From Haemophilus parainfluenzae (GTDB taxonomy: Bacteria; Pseudomonadota; Gammaproteobacteria; Enterobacterales; Pasteurellaceae), in assembly GCF_014931375.1 (NCBI RefSeq), contig NZ_CP063117.1:1674501-1738500 (forward strand): DNA of 64,000 nucleotides. The letters are read 5' to 3'. Shown here piece by piece: positions 37,039 to 46,654 of the stretch (position 1 is the first letter of the stretch; each line of letters opens with the position of its first letter). Both the position numbers and the translations under genes were made by a program. The notes beneath the pieces were generated by a model that was not told the origin of the DNA, did not search any database, and saw nothing but the letters and a program-made list of their open reading frames with translations.

Positions 37039-37737
37039 ATGCAACTATCCAAAATGCGGTTAAAAATGACCGCACTTTCATGGCTCTCTCGCCTTCCTCT
37101 GAAAAAACTCCTCGGCTACGCCTTGGGGTTAGGTTTACTCGTCTTGATTGGTTGCTTCACCATTGATCGTGCTATTAGTTTCTATGTGCAAGATCGCGTT
37201 TATGAAGACATTGAAACGCTCCCGCATCGTCACTACGCACTAGTACTAGGTACATCCAAATATGTCGCTAAGGGAAAAACCAATAAATATTATGACTATC
37301 GCTTAGAAGCATCAAAATACTTAATCGATCAAAATAAAGTTGATTATCTACTACTAAGTGGCGATAACCGCACGCTTCAATACAACGAGCCGCGTACCAT
37401 GTTTTTGGATCTACGTAAAATGGGCGTGTCTGAAAGCGTTATGTTTAAAGATTTTGCAGGCTTCCGAACCTTAGACTCTGTTGTGCGAGCAAATAAAGTT
37501 TTCCAAGTGCCCTCTTTTACTATTATCAGTCAAAAATTCCATTGTGAACGTGCTCTGCTTATTGCTAAACATTACGATATTGACGCAATTTGTTTCACCG
37601 CAAAACAGCCAGAAGTTTATTTTGGAACACGTGTCCGCGAAATGTTTGCTCGCGTGAAAGCCGTATTAGACTTAATTATCGGGGTAAAACCTTATTTTCT
37701 TGGCACGCCAGAGCCACTGCCAATGCCTGCTGAATAG
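37039..37737 (+). CDS. sanA: SanA-type DUF218 protein (envelope barrier)
   Basis: This protein of about 232 residues has one N-terminal membrane helix (LLGYALGLGLLVLIGCFTI) and a DUF218 domain. YALVLGTSKYVAKGKTNKYYDYRLEA and YLLLSGDNRTLQYNEPRTM match SanA, which affects vancomycin exclusion at high temperature in E. coli. The ATG at 37039 is weakly supported, and a later ATG near 37066 is possible. The first codons contain a near-inverted pair of uptake sequences (KMRLKMTALSW). Confidence 0.85.
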   Translation: MQLSKMRLKMTALSWLSRLPLKKLLGYALGLGLLVLIGCFTIDRAISFYVQDRVYEDIETLPHRHYALVLGTSKYVAKGKTNKYYDYRLEASKYLIDQNKVDYLLLSGDNRTLQYNEPRTMFLDLRKMGVSESVMFKDFAGFRTLDSVVRANKVFQVPSFTIISQKFHCERALLIAKHYDIDAICFTAKQPEVYFGTRVREMFARVKAVLDLIIGVKPYFLGTPEPLPMPAE

Positions 37738-37821
37738 TTAATGATTCTTTAATTTTTACCCTGTTAAATCAAAAAATATCTAAATAATTGGTTTTTTACT
37801 CTATTTTTTTAGAGTATTTAT

Positions 37822-37850
37822 TTGACAATTTTTGATGAAATCGCTATTTC
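37822..37850 (+). promoter_or_regulatory. probable lysC promoter
   Basis: TTGACA at 37822-37827 and TATTTC at 37845-37850 stand 17 bases apart. The predicted leader is only about 50 bases, too short for a lysine riboswitch. Confidence 0.45.
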
Positions 37851-37903
37851 TAATACTCATCACAAACACAACATCTTACTTTTCATTTTTAGAGGATTAT
37901 CTT

Positions 37904-39256
37904 ATGTCTCATTTATCGGTAGCAAAATTTGGTGGTACATCCGTCGCGAACTATTCCGCTATGCAAGCTTGTGCCAAAATCGTCATTGCAGATCCTAATA
38001 CTCGCGTTGTCGTGCTTTCTGCATCAGCTGGTGTAACAAACTTATTAGTTGCCTTAGCCAATGGTGTCGAAGCTGAAGAGCGCGCAAAATTAATTGGTGA
38101 AGTCCGACAAATTCAAGAAAACATTTTAAATGAATTAAAAGACGACAGCCGTGTTCGCCCTATCATTGAAAAATATTTAGAAAATATTACCGCACTTTCT
38201 GAAGCAGCTAGCCTTGCAACATCACTTGCTTTAACTGATGAGCTCATTAGCCACGGTGAAATGATGTCAACGCAAATTTTCATTGAAGTATTAAGAGAAT
38301 TACAAACCTCAGCTACTTGGGTCGATGTGCGTACTTTAGTCGCAACCAATGATAACTTTGGTAAAGCGTCACCAGATGATGCTCAAACCCAAGCAAATTG
38401 CGATAATTTATTAAAACCATTAATCGACCGAGGTGAATTAGTCATCACCCAAGGTTTTATCGGCCGTGAACCAGGTGGTAAAACGACTACTTTAGGTCGT
38501 GGTGGTAGTGACTACTCTGCGGCACTTTTAGCTGAAGTATTAAACGCAAAAGATGTATTAATTTGGACGGATGTGGCGGGAATTTACACCACAGATCCGC
38601 GTGTCGTCCCTGAAGCAAAACGTATTGATACCATGAGTTTTGCTGAAGCAGCTGAAATGGCAACTTTCGGCGCTAAAGTATTACACCCTGCAACATTACT
38701 TCCAGCTGTACGCAGTAATATTCCAGTTTATGTAGGTTCAAGTAAAGCACCTGATGCAGGCGGTACTTGGGTAACACGCGATCCACAACCACGTCCAACA
38801 TTCCGTGCAATTGCAGTTCGTCGCGATCAAACTTTATTGACGCTTTCAAGCTTAAGCATGTTACATGCCCAAGGATTCCTTGCAAATGTATTCAATATCT
38901 TAGCCAAATATAAAATTTCGGTGGACACGATTACGACTTCAGAAGTGAGTATTGCATTAACGTTAGATAAAACAGGCTCTGCTTCATCTGGTATTGAATT
39001 ACTTTCACCAGAATTATTAGAAGAATTAAGTCAATATTGTACTGTGAAAGTCGATACAGGCTTATCACTTGTCGCATTAATTGGAAATGACTTACACCTC
39101 GCTTCTGGTGTAGCAAAACGTATTTTCGACACACTTGAAGGCTATAACATTCGCATGATTAGCTATGGCGCAAGCACGAATAACATTTGTATGCTAGCGC
39201 ATAGTGACAAAGCGGATGACGTAGTACGTTCATTACATAAATCGTTGTTTGAATAA
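37904..39256 (+). CDS. lysC: aspartokinase III (lysine-sensitive type)
   Basis: This protein of about 450 residues begins MSHLSVAKFGGTSVANY. KFGGTS is the catalytic entry, GRGGSDYSAALLAE (about 195-208) the aspartate site and TTDPRV the nucleotide loop. Two ACT domains at the C-terminus (ISVDTITTSEVSIALTLD and NIRMISYGASTNNICMLAH) bind lysine. It phosphorylates aspartate at the head of the lysine, threonine and methionine pathways. I chose the ATG at 37904, with AGAGGA upstream. The extra residues before it have no family match. Confidence 0.94.
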   Translation: MSHLSVAKFGGTSVANYSAMQACAKIVIADPNTRVVVLSASAGVTNLLVALANGVEAEERAKLIGEVRQIQENILNELKDDSRVRPIIEKYLENITALSEAASLATSLALTDELISHGEMMSTQIFIEVLRELQTSATWVDVRTLVATNDNFGKASPDDAQTQANCDNLLKPLIDRGELVITQGFIGREPGGKTTTLGRGGSDYSAALLAEVLNAKDVLIWTDVAGIYTTDPRVVPEAKRIDTMSFAEAAEMATFGAKVLHPATLLPAVRSNIPVYVGSSKAPDAGGTWVTRDPQPRPTFRAIAVRRDQTLLTLSSLSMLHAQGFLANVFNILAKYKISVDTITTSEVSIALTLDKTGSASSGIELLSPELLEELSQYCTVKVDTGLSLVALIGNDLHLASGVAKRIFDTLEGYNIRMISYGASTNNICMLAHSDKADDVVRSLHKSLFE

Positions 39257-39267
39257 TAAATTTAGAG

Positions 39268-39296
39268 AAAGTGCGGTTAAAAATAACCGCACTTTT
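39268..39296 (+). terminator. inverted uptake-sequence terminator after lysC
   Basis: AAAGTGCGGTTA pairs with TAACCGCACTTT, followed by TTTT on the plus strand. Confidence 0.85.
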
Positions 39297-39334
39297 TTAC
39301 GTTTTGAATTTGAGATTAAGGCAAAAAAAGAGTA

Positions 39335-39350
39335 AAGTAATCGTTTGTCT
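39335..39350 (+). promoter_or_regulatory. possible PurR operator before purA
   Basis: AAGTAATCGTTTGTCT matches the PurR palindrome at about 11 of 16 positions, including the central CGTTTG. It lies about 40 bases before purA. Confidence 0.4.
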
Positions 39351-39359
39351 GATTTATAA

Positions 39360-40685
<1,326 letters not shown>

Positions 40686-40700
40686 AACAGCATAAAAATA

Positions 40701-40737
40701 AACCGCACTTTGGTACAACCAAGTGCGGTTATTTTTT
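40701..40737 (+). terminator. reversed-order uptake-sequence hairpin after purA
   Basis: AACCGCACTT (40701-40710) precedes AAGTGCGGTT (40721-40730), with inner GGT/ACC extending the stem, followed by ATTTTTT. The uptake sequences are in the opposite order to most pairs here. Confidence 0.82.
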
Positions 40738-40749
40738 AAGGAGTTTTTG

Positions 40750-41415
40750 ATGACTGAACAAGATATTGCTGACTACCTAAAAAATCACCCAGATTTTTTT
40801 ACTCATCACCCAGAACTACTTCAACAGCTTACCATTCCACATAGCCATGAAGAAGGGACAATTTCATTAGTCGAAGCACAACTTGCTCAGCAACGAGAAC
40901 AGATCAAAAAGCTTACTCAACTCCTCGAAAAATTTCATCAACTTGCTCATCAAGAAGCAGATATCTTCTTTGCTCTCTTACCTTTGCAGAAAAAACTGTT
41001 TCAAGCAGAAGACTTCATTGCCATCAATGAAAAGCTTGATGACTGGGCAAAAGGCTATGAGCTAGAAGGTGTCAAAATCTTACTTTTCACTGACAGCTGG
41101 CAAAAAAAAGACACCACTCCTGAACAATATTGGCTAGACAGAAAAGCCTTTGAACTCATTCGCCTAGAGCGCATGGGCTTACGCCAATTCTATTTAGGCG
41201 ATCTCTCCAATAAAGAAAAAGCCCTTATCTTCCTCCCTGAAGAACTCCCTATCGGCTCTGTGGCGATTTGCCGCTTAGGCGGAACACCACAAAAACCAAC
41301 CGCACTTTTACTCTTCAAATCTCGAGACACAGACCGTTTCCACAACGACCAAGACACCACATTTCTTCGACATTTAGTTGATATTGTGGAATTGCATTTG
41401 GGAAGATGGATTTAG
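40750..41415 (+). CDS. DUF484 family (GAF-like) protein
   Basis: This protein of about 222 residues begins MTEQDIADYLKNHPDFF, followed by HPELLQQLTIPHSHEEGTISLVEAQLAQQREQI, the DUF484 opening with a coiled-coil start. The remainder is GAF-like. In E. coli the equivalent gene (yigA) sits beside xerC, but xerC does not follow here. Function is unknown. It has AAGGAG before the ATG. The last uptake sequence before the CRP-linked cassette is at 41299-41307. Confidence 0.82.
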   Translation: MTEQDIADYLKNHPDFFTHHPELLQQLTIPHSHEEGTISLVEAQLAQQREQIKKLTQLLEKFHQLAHQEADIFFALLPLQKKLFQAEDFIAINEKLDDWAKGYELEGVKILLFTDSWQKKDTTPEQYWLDRKAFELIRLERMGLRQFYLGDLSNKEKALIFLPEELPIGSVAICRLGGTPQKPTALLLFKSRDTDRFHNDQDTTFLRHLVDIVELHLGRWI

Positions 41416-41424
41416 ACATTATTA

Positions 41425-41440
41425 AGTGATCTCTATCACA
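41425..41440 (+). promoter_or_regulatory. CRP binding site before the AfuA-like importer
   Basis: AGTGA-N6-TCACA matches the CRP consensus at 9 of 10 core bases. An extended −10 (TGGTATAAAT, 41511-41520) would place the site about 93 bases upstream of the start. Carbon-source control of the operon follows. Confidence 0.75.
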
Positions 41441-41578
41441 AATCTGAAAATTATTTAAATTTAGACTTTTATATTCAAATATTTAAGCGTATTTTGTAGG
41501 TTAGATGTTTTGGTATAAATGTCGATCGTAGTTTGATCTCATTTACTGATTTTATCCCTATCTCAGTGAGGTTTCATT

Positions 41579-42574
41579 ATGAATAAAAAAATGTCTTTAA
41601 CATTGATTGCTATTGGACTAGGTATGTCACTTAGTAATATTGCTGCAGCACAAGAAAAATTAATTGTGTACACATCAATGAAGGAATCATTAATTGGAGC
41701 ATTAAAAGCTAAGTTTACTGAAAAATATCCAGATGTTGAAATGGATTATCAGTCTGCTGGTGCCGGAAAATTGATGGCTAAAATTGCAACGGAAAAAGAA
41801 TCCGGGAAAATTATGGCTGATGTAATTTGGACAAGTGAAGTACCTGACTTCTTCCAAATGAAAAAGAACGGCATGCTCGAAGCTTATGTTTCCCCTGAAA
41901 CAAACAATATCGTTAATCCTATCCCTAATTTCGATGGTTCTTTTACCCCAATCCGCCTCGGCACACTAGCAATCGCCTACAATACGCGTTTCGTTAAAGA
42001 TAATCCACCTGCTGAATGGGCTGATATCTTAAAACCTGAATATAAAGGTGCATTTGGTATTGCAAACCCTGCATTATCAGGTACGTCATATATGAGTGTT
42101 TCTCTATTAAAAGATAAATTTGGTTGGGAATTCTTTGAAAAATTAAAATCAAATAAAGCTAAAGTAGGTAAAGGCGCAGGACAAGTTATCGATGATACTG
42201 CATCAGGTGATTTGTTAGCTTCCTTAGCGGTTGACTATATTACCAATGATAAAATCAAAAAAGGTGCGCAATTAAAATTGGTCTATCCAAAAGAAATGCT
42301 TGTCATTCCTAGCCCTGCTGCAATCTTAAAAGGCACTGAACACCTTGCAGCTTCACAAAAATTTATTGACTTCTTACTTTCTGAAGATGGACAAAAAATC
42401 ATTGCTAACGAAGGGACATTACCAGTTAGAAAAGGCGTTGAACTTGATGCTAAATTTGGTATGCCATCTCTAGAAGATGCTGTATCAAGAGCAATTCCTA
42501 TTGACTATGAAAAATTAATGTCAGAAAAAGAAGAAACAATTAAACATTTCACTCAAATTCTTCAAGGTCGTTAA
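41579..42574 (+). CDS. afuA: AfuA/FbpA-type periplasmic binding protein
   Basis: This 331-residue binding protein has a signal peptide ending AAA-QEK and the family-1/6 opening LIVYTSMKESLIGALKAKF. It has no Tyr-Tyr pair where iron-binding FbpA proteins hold ferric ion (region DTASGDLLASLAVDYIT). It thus fits better with the Actinobacillus AfuA group, which was shown to bind hexose and heptulose phosphates despite its ferric-uptake name. A CRP site upstream supports a carbon substrate. It is the first gene of a four-gene cluster. The exact ligand is inferred. Confidence 0.75.
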   Translation: MNKKMSLTLIAIGLGMSLSNIAAAQEKLIVYTSMKESLIGALKAKFTEKYPDVEMDYQSAGAGKLMAKIATEKESGKIMADVIWTSEVPDFFQMKKNGMLEAYVSPETNNIVNPIPNFDGSFTPIRLGTLAIAYNTRFVKDNPPAEWADILKPEYKGAFGIANPALSGTSYMSVSLLKDKFGWEFFEKLKSNKAKVGKGAGQVIDDTASGDLLASLAVDYITNDKIKKGAQLKLVYPKEMLVIPSPAAILKGTEHLAASQKFIDFLLSEDGQKIIANEGTLPVRKGVELDAKFGMPSLEDAVSRAIPIDYEKLMSEKEETIKHFTQILQGR

Positions 42575-42593
42575 TCAGTAAGGAGTTGTGATT

Positions 42594-43664
42594 ATGGCAA
42601 CAATTACATTTGAAAACATATGTAAAAAATTCGGTTCAAATGAAGTGTTAAAAGATCTTTCTCTAGTTGTAAAAGATGGAGAGTGCTTTACGCTTCTTGG
42701 CCCATCCGGCTGTGGAAAAACTGTCTTATTACGCCTGCTTGCAGGATTTGATGTGCCAGATAGTGGCCGTATTTTAATTGACGATGTGGTTGTTGCCGAT
42801 CCCGCTACAAACACGGATGTTCCACCAGATCAACGTGGTCTAGGTGTCGTCTTCCAAGATTATGCTGTTTGGCCACATATGACTGTCTTTGACAATATCG
42901 CCTATCCTCTTAAATTAAAAAATATTGAAAAACAAGCTCTCCATAAACAAGTGATGGAAGTTGTCGAATTAGTCAATTTAACTGGCTTAGAAGAACGTTT
43001 ACCTTCTCAATTATCAGGAGGACAACAACAGCGTGTTGCTCTCGCAAGGGCATTAGTTGCTAAACCATCTTTAATGCTCTTAGACGAACCTCTCAATAAC
43101 CTAGATGCTAATCTTCGAGAAGAAATGCGTTTCGAAATTAAAGAGTTACAGAAAAAACTCGGCATTACTATTCTGTACGTAACACATGACCAAGAAATTG
43201 CCCTAGCAATATCAGACCGTTTGGCCATTATGAATGAGCATGGCGATATCCAACAAATTGGCACACCATGGGACATTTACGAACGTTCAGAAAATGAGAT
43301 GGTGTTTAAATTTATGGGGCTCGCAAATTTCATTCCTGTGAGATACCAAAATAATCATCATTATATTGGAGAAGGTAATCAAATTTTAAACTGGAAAAAC
43401 TTGCCACCTAACTCAGGGAAATTAGGATGTCGACCTTCCGATATCATACTAAGCAAAAACAATGAAGGTTTACTAGGAAAAATATCAAGAGCCAGTTTTC
43501 TTGGCGCGGTAATGGATTATATGGTAGAGATTGATGGTGTAACACTACGAACAGAAATCCCAACTAATAAAGCATTACGTAATAATTTAATGTTCAATGA
43601 AGGTGAAAATTGCTTTATCAGTTTTCATGATTTGCTTTGGTTTGATTCTGCTAAAGAAATCTAG
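42594..43664 (+). CDS. ABC importer ATPase 1 (AfuC-like)
   Basis: This ATPase of about 356 residues has Walker A GPSGCGKTVLL (about 35-45), signature LSGGQQQR, Walker B LMLLDEPLNNLD, H-loop YVTHDQ and a C-terminal TOBE-like domain (CRPSDIILSKNNEG). The ATG at 42594 has AGGAG 8 bases upstream and is preferred to the GTG at 42588. It lies between the binding protein and the permease. A second ATPase follows the permease, so this complex may carry two different ATPases. Confidence 0.88.
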   Translation: MATITFENICKKFGSNEVLKDLSLVVKDGECFTLLGPSGCGKTVLLRLLAGFDVPDSGRILIDDVVVADPATNTDVPPDQRGLGVVFQDYAVWPHMTVFDNIAYPLKLKNIEKQALHKQVMEVVELVNLTGLEERLPSQLSGGQQQRVALARALVAKPSLMLLDEPLNNLDANLREEMRFEIKELQKKLGITILYVTHDQEIALAISDRLAIMNEHGDIQQIGTPWDIYERSENEMVFKFMGLANFIPVRYQNNHHYIGEGNQILNWKNLPPNSGKLGCRPSDIILSKNNEGLLGKISRASFLGAVMDYMVEIDGVTLRTEIPTNKALRNNLMFNEGENCFISFHDLLWFDSAKEI

Positions 43665-43675
43665 AGGGGTTTATT

Positions 43676-45370
43676 ATGGCTACAACTATTCAAAATAATC
43701 ATCCATTCAATATTGCTAACGTTATTCTAGCCTTATCTATCGGTATCTTAGTTATCGTTGTTGCGGTTCCTGTTTTACTTATTTTCCTCAATTCTTTTTG
43801 GGTTGATGGACAATTTAATATCACCGATGTGGTGAATATTCTTAAGCAAGAAGAAACCTATGAAGCATTACTCAATTCACTTTTCATCGCATCTGGCGTA
43901 ACAGTGATGAGTACGATCATTGGTACATTTTTTGCTTGGTTAGTAACTCGAACAGATCTACCTTATAAAGGTTTTATGAAAGTGATGTTCCTTGTACCTT
44001 TTATGCTTCCTTCTTTCATTGGAGCCTTAGCTTGGAAAATGTTACTTTCACCACGTTCTGGTTATATTAACCAATTCTTCATGGATTTAGGATTTGATGG
44101 ACCTATTTTTAATATCTATAGCTACGCTGGTATTATGGCTGTAGAAACAATGTATCTTTTCCCATTCGTCTTTATCCAAGTCTGTGGTGCATTAGAGCGC
44201 ATGGACCCGACATTAGAAGAATCAGCGAGAATCTCAGGCGCAAGCCTCTTTACCATTACACGTAAAATTACCATTCCACTCGTCATGCCTAGTATTCTTT
44301 CTGGTGCATTACTCATTATGCTCTATTCTATGGCTCACTTTGGTACTGTTGCCGTACTGGGCGTAGAAAATGGTATTTTTAACATTCCAACCCTCATTTA
44401 TGAACGTATTCACCAAAGTGCGGGTAGCTTTGAAGCAATTCGTACCGGTACTGTACTTGCAACTGTTTTAGTATTCACTGCGGCACTTATTATTTGGTTA
44501 CAAAACAAAATCTTAAATAAAGGCCGATTCCAAATTATTGCCGGTAAAAGCTTTAGACCTATTGAAGTAAAACTTCGTGGTTTGAGAAAACCGTTGCTTG
44601 TTATTTGCTTACTCTACATCGCCTTTACAATCGTATTGCCTACGGTCACGATTTTCCTTGTTGGTGGATTAAAAACCTATGGATTACCAATTACATGGGA
44701 AAACCTCACATTAGATAACTATAAATTCATCTTATTTGAATGGCAGTTAACAAAAGATGCAATTCGCAATAGTGTGACTCTCGGTCTCGCGGCAGCACTT
44801 ATTACCATGTTTGCAGGGGTAATGATTTCTTATGTTATCGTTAAAATGCGTGTTCGCGGAAAAGGTATTCTTGAGTTCTTAGGGATGTTACCATTCTCCG
44901 TACCTGGCTCTGTAATTGCTCTTGGGGTGATCCTTGCCTGGAGTGGTAAATTTGGCATCAATCTCTACAATACAGTTTGGATTATTTTAATTGCTTACAT
45001 TGCGCGTTATATGGCTTTCTCACTCAAAGCTAACTCTGCAGCACTTGAGCAAGTACATGATTCATTAGTTGAAGCTTCTCGAGCATGTGGAGCAAGTATG
45101 TGGCAATCCTTAAAAGATATTGTTATCCCACTCGTAAGACCAGGGATGATTGCTGCTTTCTTCCTGATTTTCCTTCCAGCCCTACGTGAATTGACTGTTT
45201 CTGTTATGTTATATGGTCCTTCTACACGAACCATCGGTGTCGCAATTTATACTCTAAATGAAGACGGTGAAACGGTTTATTCTGCAGCATTAGCGGGTAT
45301 TGCCCTAATAATCATTGTGTTAGGCCAAACTGTTATTAAACGTTATGCTGAAAAGAAAACTCAAAAATAG
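43676..45370 (+). CDS. afuB: two-domain ABC permease (AfuB/FbpB-like)
   Basis: This 564-residue protein has about 12 membrane helices in two fused permease halves. Each half has its own coupling loop: EESARISGASLFTITRKITIP (about 181-201) and EASRACGASMWQSLKDIVIP (about 463-482). One chain therefore supplies both membrane domains, so two ATPase subunits dock onto non-identical faces. It is the third gene of the cluster. Confidence 0.9.
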   Translation: MATTIQNNHPFNIANVILALSIGILVIVVAVPVLLIFLNSFWVDGQFNITDVVNILKQEETYEALLNSLFIASGVTVMSTIIGTFFAWLVTRTDLPYKGFMKVMFLVPFMLPSFIGALAWKMLLSPRSGYINQFFMDLGFDGPIFNIYSYAGIMAVETMYLFPFVFIQVCGALERMDPTLEESARISGASLFTITRKITIPLVMPSILSGALLIMLYSMAHFGTVAVLGVENGIFNIPTLIYERIHQSAGSFEAIRTGTVLATVLVFTAALIIWLQNKILNKGRFQIIAGKSFRPIEVKLRGLRKPLLVICLLYIAFTIVLPTVTIFLVGGLKTYGLPITWENLTLDNYKFILFEWQLTKDAIRNSVTLGLAAALITMFAGVMISYVIVKMRVRGKGILEFLGMLPFSVPGSVIALGVILAWSGKFGINLYNTVWIILIAYIARYMAFSLKANSAALEQVHDSLVEASRACGASMWQSLKDIVIPLVRPGMIAAFFLIFLPALRELTVSVMLYGPSTRTIGVAIYTLNEDGETVYSAALAGIALIIIVLGQTVIKRYAEKKTQK

Positions 45371-45387
45371 AAGGTTAGGAGTAAAAG

Positions 45388-46446
45388 ATGAGCTATATTC
45401 AATTAAATCATGTCATGAAAAAATTTGGTGATGTTATTGCCATTGAAGATCTTAACCTTTCTATCGAAAAAGGCGAATGTTTCTCTATGCTAGGGCCATC
45501 AGGTTGTGGAAAAACAACTACCCTACGAATGATTGCAGGCTTTGAAGACTTAGATGGTGGGGAAATTAAAGTCGGTGATAAATTACTGTCATCGAAGAAA
45601 AACAATTTCTATCTCCCGCCAGAGAAACGCAATTTTGGCATGGTCTTTCAGGCCTTTGCGGTATGGCCACATATGACGGTATATGATAACGTTGCCTTTC
45701 CGTTAAAACTCAAAAATATTTCAGCCCAAGAAATTGAAAAACGAACAACCGATGCGCTAAGACACACTAATTTACTTAGTGTTGCCAAGAAAAGCCCTGA
45801 TGATTTATCTGGTGGTGGAAAACAACGTGTGGCACTTGCTAGAGCATTAGCAATTAACCCAGACGTCATGTTACTAGACGAACCATTATCAAGCTTAGAC
45901 CCACATCTTCGTGAAGAAATGCGGTTTGAAATTAAGGCATTACAGAAAAAATTTGGGTTCTCAATTATTTATGTGACTCATGACCAATCTGAAGCGATGG
46001 CACTTTCAGATCGTATTATGGTTATGAAGAAAGGGGCGGTACAACAAATTGATACCCCATTAAATATTTATAACAACCCAGCTAACAAGTTTGTCTTCAA
46101 TTTTATCGGGTTATCAAATCAATTAAATGTAAACCTGTCATCACAAGGTATTCATATTGATAAAGTTGATGGTATTTTCAATCTTCCAGAAATGCCAAAT
46201 AATGACTTACTTTCACAAGGGAAAGCCATATTAGCAAGCCGTCCATCCGACATTGAATTTGTTCAACAAGGTGGAATCCCAGGTGTTGTAAAACGTCGTT
46301 CCTATCTTGGTGAAGTGACGGATTATAATATCCAAGTTGGAGATCAAGATATTCGTGTTCAAATTGGACGACGAGATTCTGGCCCGAAAGAAGGGGAAAC
46401 ATGTCAGATAGCCTTTGAACATCTGCATTGGTACCCTGCTGAATAA
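45388..46446 (+). CDS. afuC: ABC importer ATPase 2 (AfuC-like)
   Basis: This 352-residue ATPase has Walker A GPSGCGKTTTL (about 36-46), Q-loop FQAFAVWPHM, Walker B VMLLDEPLSSLD, H-loop YVTHDQ and a TOBE-like end (RPSDIEFVQQG). Its signature reads LSGGGKQR where the first ATPase has LSGGQQQR. It ends the cluster before an uptake-sequence terminator. Which of the two ATPases serves the permease, or whether both do, cannot be told from sequence. Confidence 0.88.
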   Translation: MSYIQLNHVMKKFGDVIAIEDLNLSIEKGECFSMLGPSGCGKTTTLRMIAGFEDLDGGEIKVGDKLLSSKKNNFYLPPEKRNFGMVFQAFAVWPHMTVYDNVAFPLKLKNISAQEIEKRTTDALRHTNLLSVAKKSPDDLSGGGKQRVALARALAINPDVMLLDEPLSSLDPHLREEMRFEIKALQKKFGFSIIYVTHDQSEAMALSDRIMVMKKGAVQQIDTPLNIYNNPANKFVFNFIGLSNQLNVNLSSQGIHIDKVDGIFNLPEMPNNDLLSQGKAILASRPSDIEFVQQGGIPGVVKRRSYLGEVTDYNIQVGDQDIRVQIGRRDSGPKEGETCQIAFEHLHWYPAE

Positions 46447-46454
46447 CATATCTT

Positions 46455-46486
46455 AAGTGCGGTTAAATTTAACCGCACTTTTATTT
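46455..46486 (+). terminator. palindromic uptake-sequence terminator after the afu-like cluster
   Basis: AAGTGCGGTTAAA followed at once by TTTAACCGCACTT forms a 13-bp palindrome, then TTATTTTTT. Confidence 0.85.
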
Positions 46487-46654
46487 TTTATGATAATTAA
46501 ACAAGCTTTTCTCATTATCAACTAATCTTTGATCCCGCTCACAATTTCAAAAAAATAAACTTTCTTTATTTTTCAACTCTTTCTACAATACCTTTGTTTT
46601 TATTATTAAAAACACACAATTCAATTTAACTTCAGATATCACAAGGGTCTAATT

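Noticed and set aside
65..37737. The two DUF218 proteins (65-808 and 37039-37737) as a recent duplication
   Set aside because: They share only the general family fold. Their sequences and membrane layouts differ widely.
37738..37903. Lysine riboswitch upstream of lysC
   Set aside because: The gap is only 166 bases, the predicted leader about 50, and none of the conserved lysine-aptamer elements could be recognised.
41579..46446. Ferric iron importer (FbpABC/HitABC)
   Set aside because: The binding protein lacks the paired iron-binding tyrosines, and the upstream site is for CRP, with no Fur box seen. A carbon substrate is more likely, though not proven.
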